Shown: positions 16,481 through 26,412, numbered from the stretch's first letter. The stretch is 64,000 nucleotides of DNA from an uncultured Maribacter sp. (GCA_947498505.1 CANMKG010000002.1:496001-560000), one strand, 5' to 3'. Made by a program: numbers and translations. The notes: generated by a model not told the origin, from the letters alone.

Positions 16481-19333
16481 TTAGACCTCTGCGTAAGTTT
16501 CAATAGGTGTACAGGTACAAATTAAATTACGATCTCCATAAGCGTCATCAACCCTTCTAACCGATGGCCAAAATTTGTTTTCCGCAACATAAGAAAGTGG
16601 ATATGCAGCTTGCTGTCTTGAATAGGGGAAATCCCATTTGTCAGTGGTAAGCATAGCCAGCGTATGCGGTGCATTTTTGAGTGGGTTATTAGTATTTTCC
16701 GAGTTTGTTTCATCGATTTCTGCACGGATGGAAAGCATAGCATCACAGAACCTATCTAACTCAGAAAGACTTTCACTTTCCGTCGGTTCAATCATTAATG
16801 TTCCAGCAACCGGGAAAGAAACTGTTGGAGCGTGAAAACCATAATCCATTAGTCGTTTCGCAATATCACTAACCTCTATTCCATTTTGTTTAAAAGGTCT
16901 GCAGTCAATAATCATTTCGTGAGCAGCTCTTCCTTTTTCTCCTGTATAAAGTACGTCGTACTTGCTACTTAAACGCTCTTTAATATAATTGGCATTAAGA
17001 ATGGCCATTTTTGTAGAATGGGTTAAACCATTTTCGCCTAACATTTTTATATAGCTATAAGAAATAAGGCAAACTAAAGAGCTTCCCCATGGAGCCGCAG
17101 AAATTGCTGAAATTCCATTTTTGCCTCCCGTTTTTATGACAGGATTGGTAGGTAAAAATGGAGTTAGTTGTTCCGCAACACATATTGGTCCAACTCCAGG
17201 TCCGCCGCCTCCATGAGGTATTGCGAAAGTTTTGTGAAGATTAAGGTGGCAAACATCAGCACCAATAGTTGCAGGATTAGTTAAGCCTACCTGTGCGTTC
17301 ATGTTTGCACCATCCATGTACACTTGACCACCATGGTCATGAATTAATTTTGTAATACTTTTTATTGAAGATTCAAAAACACCATGAGTAGAAGGGTAGG
17401 TAATCATTAGAGCGGCAAGGTTTGCAGCGTGTAGATTTACCTTTTCTTCTAAATCTATTAAATCAATGTTTCCTTTTTCGTCTGTTTTGGTTACTACCAC
17501 TTTCATGCCTGCCATTACTGCTGAAGCTGGATTTGTACCATGTGCTGATGCAGGAATTATACAAATATTGCGATTGTTTTCACCTCTAGATTCGTGGTAA
17601 GCCTTTATTGTCATAAGTCCGGCATATTCTCCTTGTGCTCCAGAGTTTGGTTGTAAAGATGTAGCATGAAAACCAGTAATGATGCTTAAATAATCTTCTA
17701 GTTCGGTAAGAATGGTTTGGTATCCTTTGGCTTGATTTATAGGGACAAAAGGATGAATGTTTCCCCATTCTGCCCAACTTAGTGGTAGCATTTGTGTGGC
17801 AGCATTTAACTTCATTGTACATGAACCTAGCGAAATCATAGAATGATTTAACGCCAAATCTTTGCGTTCAAGTTTCTTGATATAGCGCATAATTTCCGTT
17901 TCCGAATGGTAAGAGTTAAACGCAGCACTTGTCAAGAACGAAGTATTTCTTTCAACGTTTTTTGTGATTATGTTTTTCTGAATTTCTGTTAACTCATGAA
18001 CATCAGTCCCTTTATTTAACGCAGTAAAGCAAGAAACAATCTCTTTTATATCGTTATGAGTAACAGCTTCATTTAAAGAAATAGAAACTGTGGTTTGGTC
18101 AATGTAATTGAAGTTAATTTCTTTGGATTCAGCTATGGTTTTAAGCTTTTTTGCATCGGAAACCCTCACTTGTATAGTGTCAAAAAAACAAGTGTTTAAT
18201 TGAGTGAACCCAAGTTTGGAAAGAGTGTTACTTAATGTTTGCGCTTTTGAATGGACTTGGTCAGCAATATATTTTAATCCTTTTGGGCCATGATATACGG
18301 CATACATGCCAGCCATAACCGCTAAAAGAACTTGAGCTGTACAAATATTAGATGTAGCTTTGTCTCTTTTAATATGTTGTTCGCGAGTTTGTAATGCCAT
18401 ACGCAGTGCAGGTTTGCCATCTACATCTTTGGTTTGGCCAATTATACGTCCAGGAACACTTCTTTTGTAGGCTTCTTTTGTTGCAAAATAGGCAGCATGT
18501 GGTCCACCATAACCTAAAGGAATTCCAAATCGTTGAGTAGTTCCAACAACTACATGAGCACCAAATTCTCCCGGTGCTTTAAGAGAAACCAAACTTAAAA
18601 TATCTGCTGCAACTGCTACTTTAATTTCAGCCTCGTTTGCTTTGGAAACAAACGCTTCGTAATCATGAACTTGGCCATGTTTTCCAGGATATTGTAAAAT
18701 GGCTCCAAAAAAGTCATCGGAGAAATCAAAACTTTGGTGGTTTCCGATAACAAGCTCAATCCCAAGTGGAGTGGATCTTGTTTGAAGCAGTGCCAGAGTT
18801 TGTGGTAAAATTTCTTCGGATACAAAAAATTTTTTCGTGTTTGTCTTTTTTTGCTGCCTGCTTCTAACATCATATAACATTGTCATTGCTTCAGCCGCTG
18901 CAGTACCTTCGTCCAATAATGATGCGTTGGCAAGTTCCATACCGGTAAGGTCGCATATCATGGTTTGAAAGTTTAGAAGAGCCTCTAAACGACCTTGGGC
19001 AATTTCAGCTTGATACGGAGTGTAGGCAGTATACCATCCTGGATTTTCTAATATATTTCTTTGAATTACGGAAGGTAATACAGATTCATGATACCCTAAT
19101 CCAATGTAAGATTTAAAAACTGTATTGTTTTTGGATAATATTTTAATATGATTCAAGAAGGCATGCTCACTTAAAGGCTCAGGTAATTGTAGGTTTTCTG
19201 TAAGACGAATATCATCAGGGATGGTTTCATTAATAAGTTCATCTATACTGGATACTCCTATTTTACTTAACATTGGCTGAATGTCATTTTCTCCTATTCC
19301 TGTGTGGCGCAATGTAAACACGTCTGTTCTCAT
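16481..19333 (-). CDS. gcvP: Glycine dehydrogenase (decarboxylating), P-protein of the glycine cleavage system
   Basis: PLP enzyme that decarboxylates glycine and passes the aminomethyl group to the lipoyl H-protein. Seen: the single-chain form (950 residues) with both halves fused; the N-terminal half opens with [14 protein letters not shown], and the C-terminal half carries the PLP lysine Lys701 in [31 protein letters not shown] and [10 protein letters not shown] are also conserved. No gcvT or gcvH lies beside it, so the operon is split in this genome. The gene is transcribed away from the divergent UbiA-like gene. Confidence 0.97.
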   Translation of the reverse strand: MRTDVFTLRHTGIGENDIQPMLSKIGVSSIDELINETIPDDIRLTENLQLPEPLSEHAFLNHIKILSKNNTVFKSYIGLGYHESVLPSVIQRNILENPGWYTAYTPYQAEIAQGRLEALLNFQTMICDLTGMELANASLLDEGTAAAEAMTMLYDVRSRQQKKTNTKKFFVSEEILPQTLALLQTRSTPLGIELVIGNHQSFDFSDDFFGAILQYPGKHGQVHDYEAFVSKANEAEIKVAVAADILSLVSLKAPGEFGAHVVVGTTQRFGIPLGYGGPHAAYFATKEAYKRSVPGRIIGQTKDVDGKPALRMALQTREQHIKRDKATSNICTAQVLLAVMAGMYAVYHGPKGLKYIADQVHSKAQTLSNTLSKLGFTQLNTCFFDTIQVRVSDAKKLKTIAESKEINFNYIDQTTVSISLNEAVTHNDIKEIVSCFTALNKGTDVHELTEIQKNIITKNVERNTSFLTSAAFNSYHSETEIMRYIKKLERKDLALNHSMISLGSCTMKLNAATQMLPLSWAEWGNIHPFVPINQAKGYQTILTELEDYLSIITGFHATSLQPNSGAQGEYAGLMTIKAYHESRGENNRNICIIPASAHGTNPASAVMAGMKVVVTKTDEKGNIDLIDLEEKVNLHAANLAALMITYPSTHGVFESSIKSITKLIHDHGGQVYMDGANMNAQVGLTNPATIGADVCHLNLHKTFAIPHGGGGPGVGPICVAEQLTPFLPTNPVIKTGGKNGISAISAAPWGSSLVCLISYSYIKMLGENGLTHSTKMAILNANYIKERLSSKYDVLYTGEKGRAAHEMIIDCRPFKQNGIEVSDIAKRLMDYGFHAPTVSFPVAGTLMIEPTESESLSELDRFCDAMLSIRAEIDETNSENTNNPLKNAPHTLAMLTTDKWDFPYSRQQAAYPLSYVAENKFWPSVRRVDDAYGDRNLICTCTPIETYAEV

Positions 19334-19413
19334 ATATTGTTCAATGAATTTTCATAAAATGTGGGTAAAATTAGGAATTATATTTTAGTAATATTCTAAC
19401 AAAAAGCTTAAGA

Positions 19414-20292
19414 ATGATAAAGTTTTTAACGAAAATGCAAGGTTATAAACACTTTGGTTATTTTTGTTTAATGAATCTGCCTAAACGTATATTTAATTTT
19501 TACTTAGATGCCAGTGTTCATATTGCACTTTCGGTTGTGTGTTTGGTAAAGATTACCGAAATTTTCTTTAGTATTCCAGTAAATAATCATGTAATGTATT
19601 TTTCTTTTTTCGGAACAATATCGTGCTACAATTTTGTGAAGTATGGTGTTGAAGCAAAAAAGTATTTTATAGTATCTGGTACTTACCAAAAAAGAATCCA
19701 GTTTTTTAGCATTTTGGCTTTATGTGGTTCGCTTTATCACGTGTTTTTTCTTACTAAAAGTACATTACTAGTGTTAATTTTGTGTGCATTTTTAACAGGA
19801 TTATATGCCTTGCCAATTTTACCAAAAGCTACAAATTTTAGAAGTTTAAGCGGATTTAAAATTTTCATGGTAGCGTTAGTTTGGACAGGAGTTACAGTGA
19901 TTTTGCCAGTTGTTGAAGCAGGATATGACATTAATGTAAATGTTCTAGTAGAATCTTTTCAAAGAATTTTATTGGTTATTATACTCCTGATTCCCTTTGA
20001 GATTAGGGATCTTAAATTTGATTCACCAGAATTAGGAACAATGCCCCAGCGCTACGGAGTGACAAATAGTAAACTAATAGGAGCATTTGCAGCCGTCCTC
20101 TTTTTTTTTATAACGTATGTAAAAGAAAATATATGGTTTGTAGATGTAATAAGTAAAGGGGTGCTATTTTTACTATTATGGATTGTTCTTTTTATTACAA
20201 AACGTAACCAAAAAAAGTATTTTGCCTCCTTTTGGGTAGAAGCAATACCAATATTTTGGTATATACTAATTGCTGGCTGGACTATTTATTAA
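19414..20292 (+). CDS. UbiA-like integral membrane protein, degenerate first Asp motif
   Basis: Membrane protein of up to 292 residues with about eight hydrophobic helices. The segment EIRDLKFDSPELGTMPQRYG aligns by eye with the second UbiA prenyltransferase motif (DxxxD followed by xTLPxxxG). The place where the first motif NDxxDxxxD should be reads CYNFVKYGVEAKKY, keeping the Asn but not the Asp residues. It is therefore a UbiA-superfamily relative that may not bind Mg-diphosphate normally. ATG at 19471 (MNLPKRIFNFYLD) is an alternative start that removes 19 residues and gives a more usual N-terminus. Convergent with the small anti-sigma-like gene. Confidence 0.7.
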   Translation: MIKFLTKMQGYKHFGYFCLMNLPKRIFNFYLDASVHIALSVVCLVKITEIFFSIPVNNHVMYFSFFGTISCYNFVKYGVEAKKYFIVSGTYQKRIQFFSILALCGSLYHVFFLTKSTLLVLILCAFLTGLYALPILPKATNFRSLSGFKIFMVALVWTGVTVILPVVEAGYDINVNVLVESFQRILLVIILLIPFEIRDLKFDSPELGTMPQRYGVTNSKLIGAFAAVLFFFITYVKENIWFVDVISKGVLFLLLWIVLFITKRNQKKYFASFWVEAIPIFWYILIAGWTIY

Positions 20293-20312
20293 AGTCTTGC
20301 CATAGTCTTTAG

Positions 20313-20552
20313 TTACGAACTTTTAATTTTTTCCGCTTCTAAACATTCTTTAAGCTCATTTTTATCCTTTTCAGATAAACTTTTCAAATTAGACTCATCA
20401 CAAATAGACGTCAATTTTGTGTTTTTATCCGAAAAGCCAGAGCAGGCTTTGCAAAAAAATAGATGAAACTTCAATTTAATTTTTTCAATTAAAGAAGCTT
20501 CTTTATACTGGGTTTTACAGCAGAGTATAGCTGCTTCATCACAAGAAATCAT
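20313..20552 (-). CDS. Small Cys/His protein beside an ECF sigma factor (putative anti-sigma or zinc-binding)
   Basis: Protein of 79 residues with an N-terminal CDEAAILCCKTQ stretch and a HLFFCKAC segment near residue 30, which is the HxxxCxxC zinc motif of ZAS-type anti-sigma factors. There is no transmembrane helix, so if it controls the adjacent sigma factor it does so as a soluble partner, perhaps responsive to redox state or zinc. It starts 3 bp after the sigma factor stop codon, so the two are co-transcribed. Small proteins of this type are sometimes misnamed glycine dehydrogenase in databases; nothing here supports that name. Confidence 0.7.
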   Translation of the reverse strand: MISCDEAAILCCKTQYKEASLIEKIKLKFHLFFCKACSGFSDKNTKLTSICDESNLKSLSEKDKNELKECLEAEKIKSS

Positions 20553-20555
20553 AAT

Positions 20556-21110
20556 TTAAAACCAATTTTGGTTAAGGCAACTCATTAAGGCCGTTCTGGC
20601 TCTATGTATCATTACCCACAGGTTAGACGGATTAATACCCAGCTCATTACAAATAACTTCGGTTTCTATACCTTGAATGGTTTTCATTTTAAAAACCATT
20701 GATTGTTTTTTAGGTAATTTTGAAATACATTCCTCTAAAGCAAGCGCCAGCTCCTTGTTTTCCATATCACTACTATTGACGGTGCTATAAGGGTCTGCAA
20801 CTTGTTCTTCTAGCCAATCTCCGTCGGAATCATGATTAGAATTATAATTAATTCGTACTTCCGCTTTTCCCTTCTTAGAATTTATTTTGCGGTAGTAATC
20901 AATTATTTTTCTTTTTAGAATAGCAACTAGCCATGTGCGTTCAGCCGCGTCTCCCTTATAGTTTTTAGCAGATTTTAAACCCGCAAGAAACGTTTCTTGT
21001 ACTAAGTCCTTTGCTATTTCAGCATCCGTAACTCTAGATACCGTAAAGTTAAATAGGTAATCGGCGTATTGATCTACCCATATGTCCGGATTTAATGTAT
21101 GCCTTGTCAT
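20556..21110 (-). CDS. ECF-type RNA polymerase sigma-70 factor
   Basis: Alternative sigma factor of 184 residues. Seen: region 2 with DAEIAKDLVQETFLAGLKS at about residues 28-46 and RTWLVAILKRKIIDYYR (region 2.4), then a variable acidic linker (NSNHDSDGDWLEEQ), and region 4 from LPKKQSMVFKMKTIQG through the helix-turn-helix NPSNLWVMIHRARTAL. It resembles the Bacteroidota sigma factors that travel with a small HxxxCxxC protein rather than the FecR-linked class. It overlaps nothing and is divergent from the rhodanese gene, 78 bp away. Confidence 0.92.
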   Translation of the reverse strand: MTRHTLNPDIWVDQYADYLFNFTVSRVTDAEIAKDLVQETFLAGLKSAKNYKGDAAERTWLVAILKRKIIDYYRKINSKKGKAEVRINYNSNHDSDGDWLEEQVADPYSTVNSSDMENKELALALEECISKLPKKQSMVFKMKTIQGIETEVICNELGINPSNLWVMIHRARTALMSCLNQNWF

Positions 21111-21158
21111 ACTTTTGTTTATGAGTTTGAAAAGTTAATCAATTTTGGCGAATATGTT

Positions 21159-21166
21159 TATTTTTG
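21159..21166 (+). promoter_or_regulatory. Possible -7 element for the rhodanese lipoprotein gene
   Basis: TATTTTTG matches TAnnTTTG 22 bp before the start codon; no clear TTG at the right distance. Confidence 0.3.
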
Positions 21167-21188
21167 ATAAAATCAATTTAACATAAAT

Positions 21189-21545
21189 ATGAGATTATCA
21201 CTTTTCGCCATTTTAGTTTTGGTTTTTAGTATTTCTTGTAAGCAAATAAACTCAAAAAGTATCACAGAGGTTTCACAAAAAGAACTCAAAAATGTTATTT
21301 TAATTGATGTTAGAACACCTAAAGAGTTTAGCGTGGGGCACTTAAATAATGCGATTAATATTAATTGGTTTGATGAAGATTTTGAAGATTATTTTAATGA
21401 AATTGATAAAAATGATACTTTGTATATTTATTGCAAAGCAGGAGGACGAAGTAAAAAAGCGCTGAAAAAGCTTTTGTCTATGGGGTATAAAAATGTTATG
21501 AATTTAGAAGGAGGTTATGATGCTTATTTGTCCTCAAAAAATTAA
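21189..21545 (+). CDS. Rhodanese-like domain lipoprotein
   Basis: Single-domain rhodanese of 118 residues. Seen: lipoprotein signal with lipobox FSISC (Cys17), LIDVRTPKEFSVGHLNNAININ at about residues 38-60, and the active-site loop YCKAGGRSKKAL with catalytic Cys82. It should carry sulfur as a persulfide or act as a thiol-linked redox protein on the periplasmic side of the envelope. It is divergent from the ECF sigma factor, which has a Cys-rich partner; a shared redox theme is possible but only inferred. Confidence 0.88.
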   Translation: MRLSLFAILVLVFSISCKQINSKSITEVSQKELKNVILIDVRTPKEFSVGHLNNAININWFDEDFEDYFNEIDKNDTLYIYCKAGGRSKKALKKLLSMGYKNVMNLEGGYDAYLSSKN

Positions 21546-21740
21546 TAGCACTGCCTTTAAAAATTATAGTAATAGGTCACAGTTTAAAAAGTTCATAAGT
21601 CTATCTGAAAAATAGGTCTATCAGATATATTAAAATTTAGTTTATCAATTAACCTATACTTTTTAAAATAGAATTGCAGTTTTGTTGTTATGGTAATTTA
21701 AATCCCTAAATACAGGGATGCACAATGTATTTGGTAAACA

Positions 21741-21748
21741 TATTTTTG
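21741..21748 (+). promoter_or_regulatory. Possible -7 element for the MORN/YwqK-repeat gene
   Basis: TATTTTTG lies 18 bp before the start codon. The 221-bp gap before this gene also holds a small stem ATCCCT / AGGGAT around 21703-21720; nothing else was recognised in it. Confidence 0.3.
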
Positions 21749-21766
21749 TTGAAAATAAATTAGAAG

Positions 21767-24316
21767 ATGATAGTAGTTAAAGAACTAAAACAAATAATAA
21801 CAGTTATTGGTGTGGTGTTGTATGGTATTACTAATGCTTTTGGGCAACAAGATACTTTATGGTACGACATAAAGTGGAAAAAAACCACAAAAGAAAATGC
21901 TAGTTTCTATAGACCTCCGGTAAAAAGTGAAGGAAATATGTATCGTGTAAAGGATTATTACATTTCAGGGGTATTACAAATGAATGCGATTTCTAAATAT
22001 ATAGATAAAGATTATTGGGAAGGAAAAGTTACTTGGTATACCGAAAACGGGAAAGCTTATCAAGAGGGTAATTATAAAAATAATAAGTTGGATGGTGTTT
22101 ACAAAAGCTTTATACAAGGAAAAGAAATAGTTTCAACTTATGAAAAAGGAGTTTATGTTAGTGGAGAAACTAATACCAATTGTGGCACTTATTTTATTTA
22201 TTTAGAAGAAACAACAGAAGGTTACAGAAGAATTTATCATAATGGAGATTTAGGGGGATTACGGTATGAGCAATATTTAGATAAGGATAAAAGAAAAAAA
22301 TATACTAAGTATTATGATAAAAACGGCGAGTTCATAGGAGAGTCTAAAGTATTGGGTAATGGAAGCATTGCTGGTGTTGAGGTTTTATATAGCTACAAGC
22401 CTTTTTCTATCTCTAGCATGCATTATTATTCTAAAAGAGGAGAGTTCTTAGGGAATACGATTTATTACAAAAATGGAAATTTAAGAGAAAAGTTTATTGA
22501 AAAACCAAACTATAAAACAATTTATTATAATGTAGATGGAAAAGAAATAGGGGCCATAACATATAGTATGGTAAATTCTTATTTACGTCCTCAAAATGGT
22601 ACTAAGTATCATTTTTTTTCTAATTATAATAATAAAAATGAGGAGAAGAAAACAGAAGATAGGATTTCCGAAATAACCACTTATGAGAATGAGAAAGTTG
22701 TAAAATCTATTCAGAAATATGAAAATGGAAAAACAAAATCTCTGTTTACGTATAAAGACGGTTACAAGTTGTTGGATGTTTATTATAATGAAAGTGGTGC
22801 TGAAATATCCCGTTTAAGCTACAAGAACTATAAACCTTTTGAAGGAATAGAGCATGGAAGAGATATTAAAAGAATTTATAAAGAAGGAGATTTAGTTGAA
22901 GAGATAAAATACTATCCTGAAACCAAAACAAAGTTTATGGTTGCAAAGGAGAATTTAGAAACCTACTATGATAAAGAAGGAGAAGTTCTAGGAACACTAA
23001 AACTTACAGAAGGAGTATATGGCTCTCCTGAAGATGGAACCAGGTATAAATACTACAAGGGGGTTTATGAAAGAATTGAAGAATACAAAAGCGGAAATTT
23101 AGTAAAAGTTACTGCTTTAAGAAAAGGGAGTAGTGGTGACTATTATAAAACCATAGAAGTGTTTGATGATAGTGGTTACAATAAAATAAAAGAAATAAAA
23201 TTTTACAGTAACGGAAAAGTGCAAAGTAACGTTGATTATAAAAAGTATAATCCAGTTTTTGGTACTTATTTTAATAAAAATGGAGAAGAAATTGGTAAGT
23301 ACGATTTTAAAGTAAAAGAAGGAAAACGTTATGAATTTTTCAATGAGACAGACCAAATAAAGGAACTTGAAGAAATAAAGAATGGTAAGTTGGTACGTAG
23401 TCTAAGTTATGAGAGAGTATATAGTTATGATAAAAAAGACTATGATTACATACTGATGCAAGACATAGATAGCTCGAAAGACGCAAAGTTTTATGATAAA
23501 AAAGGAAAGTTAATCGCCAAGGCAACTTTTAAAAATGGGGAACCTTACAATGGTACTGTTTATGATAGAAAGGACAGAATTTTATATCAAATAAAAGATG
23601 GAAAGAAAAATGGTAAATATGAAAGATATGATTATGATAAAAGTATTATAGAAAAAGGAAGTTATAAAAACGATTTAAAAGAAGGTCTTTTTGTAAACTA
23701 CAACGCCTCTGGAGCAAAAGTATCTTCGGTAAACTTTGTTAAAGGTCAGCCGGAAGGTGATGCTATTTACTACAACGGAAAAAAGGTGGCTAGTAAAATA
23801 ACGTATAAAGACGGAAAGCCTTATGATGGTAAAAAGACCCATTACGATAATTACGCTAAAACGTACAGCGAAGAAATATATGAAAAAGGTAATCTCGTAA
23901 AATCTTTGGATTCTCAAAAAAATGGAAAAATAATCACTACCCATTCTAGCAAAATTTTAAAAGAGGTTGTTAAATATGATTTAAATGATAATAAAACATT
24001 ATCCTATAACTTAAAGAACGAAATATTAGAGGGTAAGGTTATTGCATATGATAAAGATGGGAATATAGAAAGAACAGCGGAATTTGAAAATGGTAAATTG
24101 GTTGCTGGTAAAGTAAAAATAAAGGCACAGTCATATGGTGCATCACCTGGCTATTTCTTTTTAATAAGAACAGATTCTACTTTTGCTATAGAAAAATATA
24201 ATGAAGAAGGACTAGAGTATAAGGCTTTCGAAAAAGTAGAAAAAGGAATGCGATTGAATCACTTATATAAATTAGATTCTAAAATAGAATACACTTATCC
24301 TATAGATTTAGAGTAG
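21767..24316 (+). CDS. Secreted MORN/YwqK-type repeat protein
   Basis: Protein of 849 residues with a signal peptide (IITVIGVVLYGITNAFGQ) and no membrane helices. Almost the whole chain is made of repeats of about 20-25 residues of the form Y-Y-x-NGK-x-x-x-x-x-Y-x-x-G, for example YDKNGEFIGE, YYKNGNLREK, YYNGKKVASK and AYDKDGNIER. These are MORN/YwqK-like hairpins, which form long beta-ribbon scaffolds. Bacterial proteins of this type are often labelled toxin-antitoxin YwqK family, but no toxin gene is adjacent and the secretion signal argues against that role here. The gene is AT-rich and Lys/Tyr-rich. Function unknown. Confidence 0.78.
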   Translation: MIVVKELKQIITVIGVVLYGITNAFGQQDTLWYDIKWKKTTKENASFYRPPVKSEGNMYRVKDYYISGVLQMNAISKYIDKDYWEGKVTWYTENGKAYQEGNYKNNKLDGVYKSFIQGKEIVSTYEKGVYVSGETNTNCGTYFIYLEETTEGYRRIYHNGDLGGLRYEQYLDKDKRKKYTKYYDKNGEFIGESKVLGNGSIAGVEVLYSYKPFSISSMHYYSKRGEFLGNTIYYKNGNLREKFIEKPNYKTIYYNVDGKEIGAITYSMVNSYLRPQNGTKYHFFSNYNNKNEEKKTEDRISEITTYENEKVVKSIQKYENGKTKSLFTYKDGYKLLDVYYNESGAEISRLSYKNYKPFEGIEHGRDIKRIYKEGDLVEEIKYYPETKTKFMVAKENLETYYDKEGEVLGTLKLTEGVYGSPEDGTRYKYYKGVYERIEEYKSGNLVKVTALRKGSSGDYYKTIEVFDDSGYNKIKEIKFYSNGKVQSNVDYKKYNPVFGTYFNKNGEEIGKYDFKVKEGKRYEFFNETDQIKELEEIKNGKLVRSLSYERVYSYDKKDYDYILMQDIDSSKDAKFYDKKGKLIAKATFKNGEPYNGTVYDRKDRILYQIKDGKKNGKYERYDYDKSIIEKGSYKNDLKEGLFVNYNASGAKVSSVNFVKGQPEGDAIYYNGKKVASKITYKDGKPYDGKKTHYDNYAKTYSEEIYEKGNLVKSLDSQKNGKIITTHSSKILKEVVKYDLNDNKTLSYNLKNEILEGKVIAYDKDGNIERTAEFENGKLVAGKVKIKAQSYGASPGYFFLIRTDSTFAIEKYNEEGLEYKAFEKVEKGMRLNHLYKLDSKIEYTYPIDLE

Positions 24317-24360
24317 AAATTAAAAAGCTCCATTAATTTAATAATAGAGCTTTTTAATTT
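24317..24360. terminator. Bidirectional terminator between the MORN and M3 peptidase genes
   Basis: 14-bp stem AAATTAAAAAGCTC / GAGCTTTTTAATTT with a 16-nt loop, sitting between two convergent stop codons. U-rich tails exist on both strands. Confidence 0.75.
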
Positions 24361-26374
24361 ATAATAGTCCGGCTCTTTCTAGTAAAGCCTCAACTTTAGG
24401 TTCAGCACCTCTAAAGCGTTTGTATAAAATCATCGGGTTTTCTGTACCTCCTTGAGATAACACGTTATCTTTAAATTTTGTAGCAACTTCGAGGTTGAAA
24501 ATTCCTTTTTCTTTAAAGTATGCGAATGCATCTGCATCTAAAACTTCAGCCCATTTATAACTGTAGTATCCTGAAGAGTAACCTCCTTGAAAAATATGAG
24601 AAAAAGCGGTGCTCATACAAGTTTCAATAGTTTCAGGGTATAAATTAGTTCCTTCAAAGGCTTTTGTTTCATGTGCTTTAACATCGGTAATTTCAGAGGG
24701 GTTTATACCATGCCAAGACATATCTAAAAGACCAAAACTCAATTGACGTAAAGTAGCCATGCCCTCTTGAAAAGTAGCAGATTCTTTAATTTTTTCGACC
24801 AATTCCATCGGAATTAATTCTCCAGTTTCATAATGCGTAGCAAAAAGTTCCAAGGCCTCTTTTTCGTAGCACCAATTTTCTAAGACCTGACTTGGTAATT
24901 CCACAAAATCCCAATAAACAGACGTCCCCGAAAGACTAGGGTAAATGGTATTTGCCAGCATACCGTGAAGCCCATGTCCGAATTCATGGAACAGTGTAGT
25001 AACTTCGTTAAAAGTTAAAAGAGACGGCTTACTCTCTGTTGGTTTGGTAAAATTACATACATTGGAAATGTGAGGGCGAATGTTTTCTTTGTCTTTTCTG
25101 TATTGTGATTTGTACGATGTCATCCATGCTCCGCCACGTTTTCCTGCTCTTGGATGAAAATCTGCATAAAATAGAGAAACAAATTTTTTCTCTAAATCAT
25201 ATACACGATAAGTTTTTACTTCGTCATGATATTTATCTATATCAAAAACTTCTTCAAATTGTAAACCAAAAAGCTTTTCAGCTACTTTAAAAACACCAGA
25301 AATAACATTTTCCAGTTTAAAGTATGGTTTTAGTTTTTCATCATCTAAACTAAAAAGTTTTTGCTTTAATTTTTCTGAATAGTAGGCACTATCCCACTTT
25401 TGCAATTGATCTATATCATCTAAATCTTTGGCAAAATCTTCTAGTTGTTTAAATTCTCTTTGTGCAGCAGGTTTTGCCTTATCTAATATTTCATTTAAAA
25501 AACCATGCACTTTTTCAGGCGTTTCTGCCATACGTTCTTCTAAGACAAAATTAGCATGAGTGGCATAGCCTAGTAAATTTGCTCTCTCATGTCTAAGTTT
25601 TGCTATTTGTAGTACATTTTCTTGATTATCTAAATCGTCATCTTTAAAACCTTTACTACCAAATGCCAGGGAAAGTTCTTTTCTGAGCTCTCGATTCTTG
25701 GCGTATTTCATAAAAGGAATATAGCTAGGATAGTCTAATGTAATTAACCAACCATCTAGTTTTTTTGATTTAGCCAATTGAGCTGCTGCTTCTTTAGCTC
25801 CGTCAGGGAGGCCTTCTAAGTCTTGCTCATTGGTAAGGTGCTTTTGGTATTTATTGGTTTCGGCTAAAACATTTTCTCCAAATTGTAGCTTTAATTTAGC
25901 CAAAGAGGCATCAATTTCTCTTAGCCTGGTTTTTTTATTTTCAGGAAGATTGGCCCCGTTACGACTAAAGCTCTTATATTTTTTATCAAGTAAGGTGTTT
26001 TGTTCTACGGTAAGATTAAGATGTTCTTTTTGTTCGTATACTGCCTTAACTCGTATAAATAAATCTTTATTAAGTGTAATGTCATTTCCGAATTCTGAAA
26101 GTAACGGAGAAACTTCTTGTGCAATTTTTTGAATCTCTTCATTAGTCTCTGCTGAATTAAGATTGAAAAAAATACTTGAAATACGGTCAAGTTGTTGACC
26201 AGAAAATTCTAAGGCCTCTATTGTGTTTTTAAAACTTGGAGCTTCTTGGTTTTCTGTTATAGCATCAATTTCAGTTCTTGCATCTTCCATAGCTTGCAAA
26301 AATGCAGGCTTAAAGTGTTCGTTTTTTATCTTAGAAAACGGAGCGGTATCAAATGGAGAAAGTAATGGATTCAT
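24359..26374 (-). CDS. M3 family metallopeptidase (peptidyl-dipeptidase Dcp / oligopeptidase A type)
   Basis: Zinc oligopeptidase of 671 residues that degrades short peptides. Seen: the opening MNPLLSPFDTAPFSKI found in Dcp/PrlC-like enzymes, the zinc site LFHEFGHGLHG with His463, Glu464 and His467, and the downstream FVELPSQVLENW supplying the third ligand Glu. The ORF-track start at 26389 is a TTG lying inside a GTCAAAA tandem repeat, so the ATG at 26374 is chosen. No signal peptide is visible, so it is probably cytoplasmic. Convergent with the MORN gene. Confidence 0.93.
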   Translation of the reverse strand: MNPLLSPFDTAPFSKIKNEHFKPAFLQAMEDARTEIDAITENQEAPSFKNTIEALEFSGQQLDRISSIFFNLNSAETNEEIQKIAQEVSPLLSEFGNDITLNKDLFIRVKAVYEQKEHLNLTVEQNTLLDKKYKSFSRNGANLPENKKTRLREIDASLAKLKLQFGENVLAETNKYQKHLTNEQDLEGLPDGAKEAAAQLAKSKKLDGWLITLDYPSYIPFMKYAKNRELRKELSLAFGSKGFKDDDLDNQENVLQIAKLRHERANLLGYATHANFVLEERMAETPEKVHGFLNEILDKAKPAAQREFKQLEDFAKDLDDIDQLQKWDSAYYSEKLKQKLFSLDDEKLKPYFKLENVISGVFKVAEKLFGLQFEEVFDIDKYHDEVKTYRVYDLEKKFVSLFYADFHPRAGKRGGAWMTSYKSQYRKDKENIRPHISNVCNFTKPTESKPSLLTFNEVTTLFHEFGHGLHGMLANTIYPSLSGTSVYWDFVELPSQVLENWCYEKEALELFATHYETGELIPMELVEKIKESATFQEGMATLRQLSFGLLDMSWHGINPSEITDVKAHETKAFEGTNLYPETIETCMSTAFSHIFQGGYSSGYYSYKWAEVLDADAFAYFKEKGIFNLEVATKFKDNVLSQGGTENPMILYKRFRGAEPKVEALLERAGLL

Positions 26375-26384
26375 ATTTTTATTT

Positions 26385-26412
26385 GTCAAAAGTCAAAAGT
26401 CAAAAGTCAAAA
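26385..26412. repeat. Tandem repeat, four perfect copies of GTCAAAA
   Basis: Four head-to-tail 7-bp units between purE and the M3 peptidase start codon. Copy number would be expected to vary by slippage. It occupies the leader region of the peptidase gene. Confidence 0.9.

Noticed and set aside
17586-17822. ORFs inside gcvP and other genes on other frames
   Set aside because: They lie within strongly conserved coding sequence and show no family resemblance.
20313-20552. Glycine dehydrogenase name for the 79-residue protein
   Set aside because: It has no PLP or GcvP features; the Cys/His motif and sigma-factor neighbour suggest something else.
21767-24316. Toxin-antitoxin system based on the YwqK label
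   Set aside because: No toxin gene is adjacent and the protein has a signal peptide.
26385-26412. GTCAAAA repeat as a CRISPR array
   Set aside because: Units are 7 bp and contiguous with no spacers.
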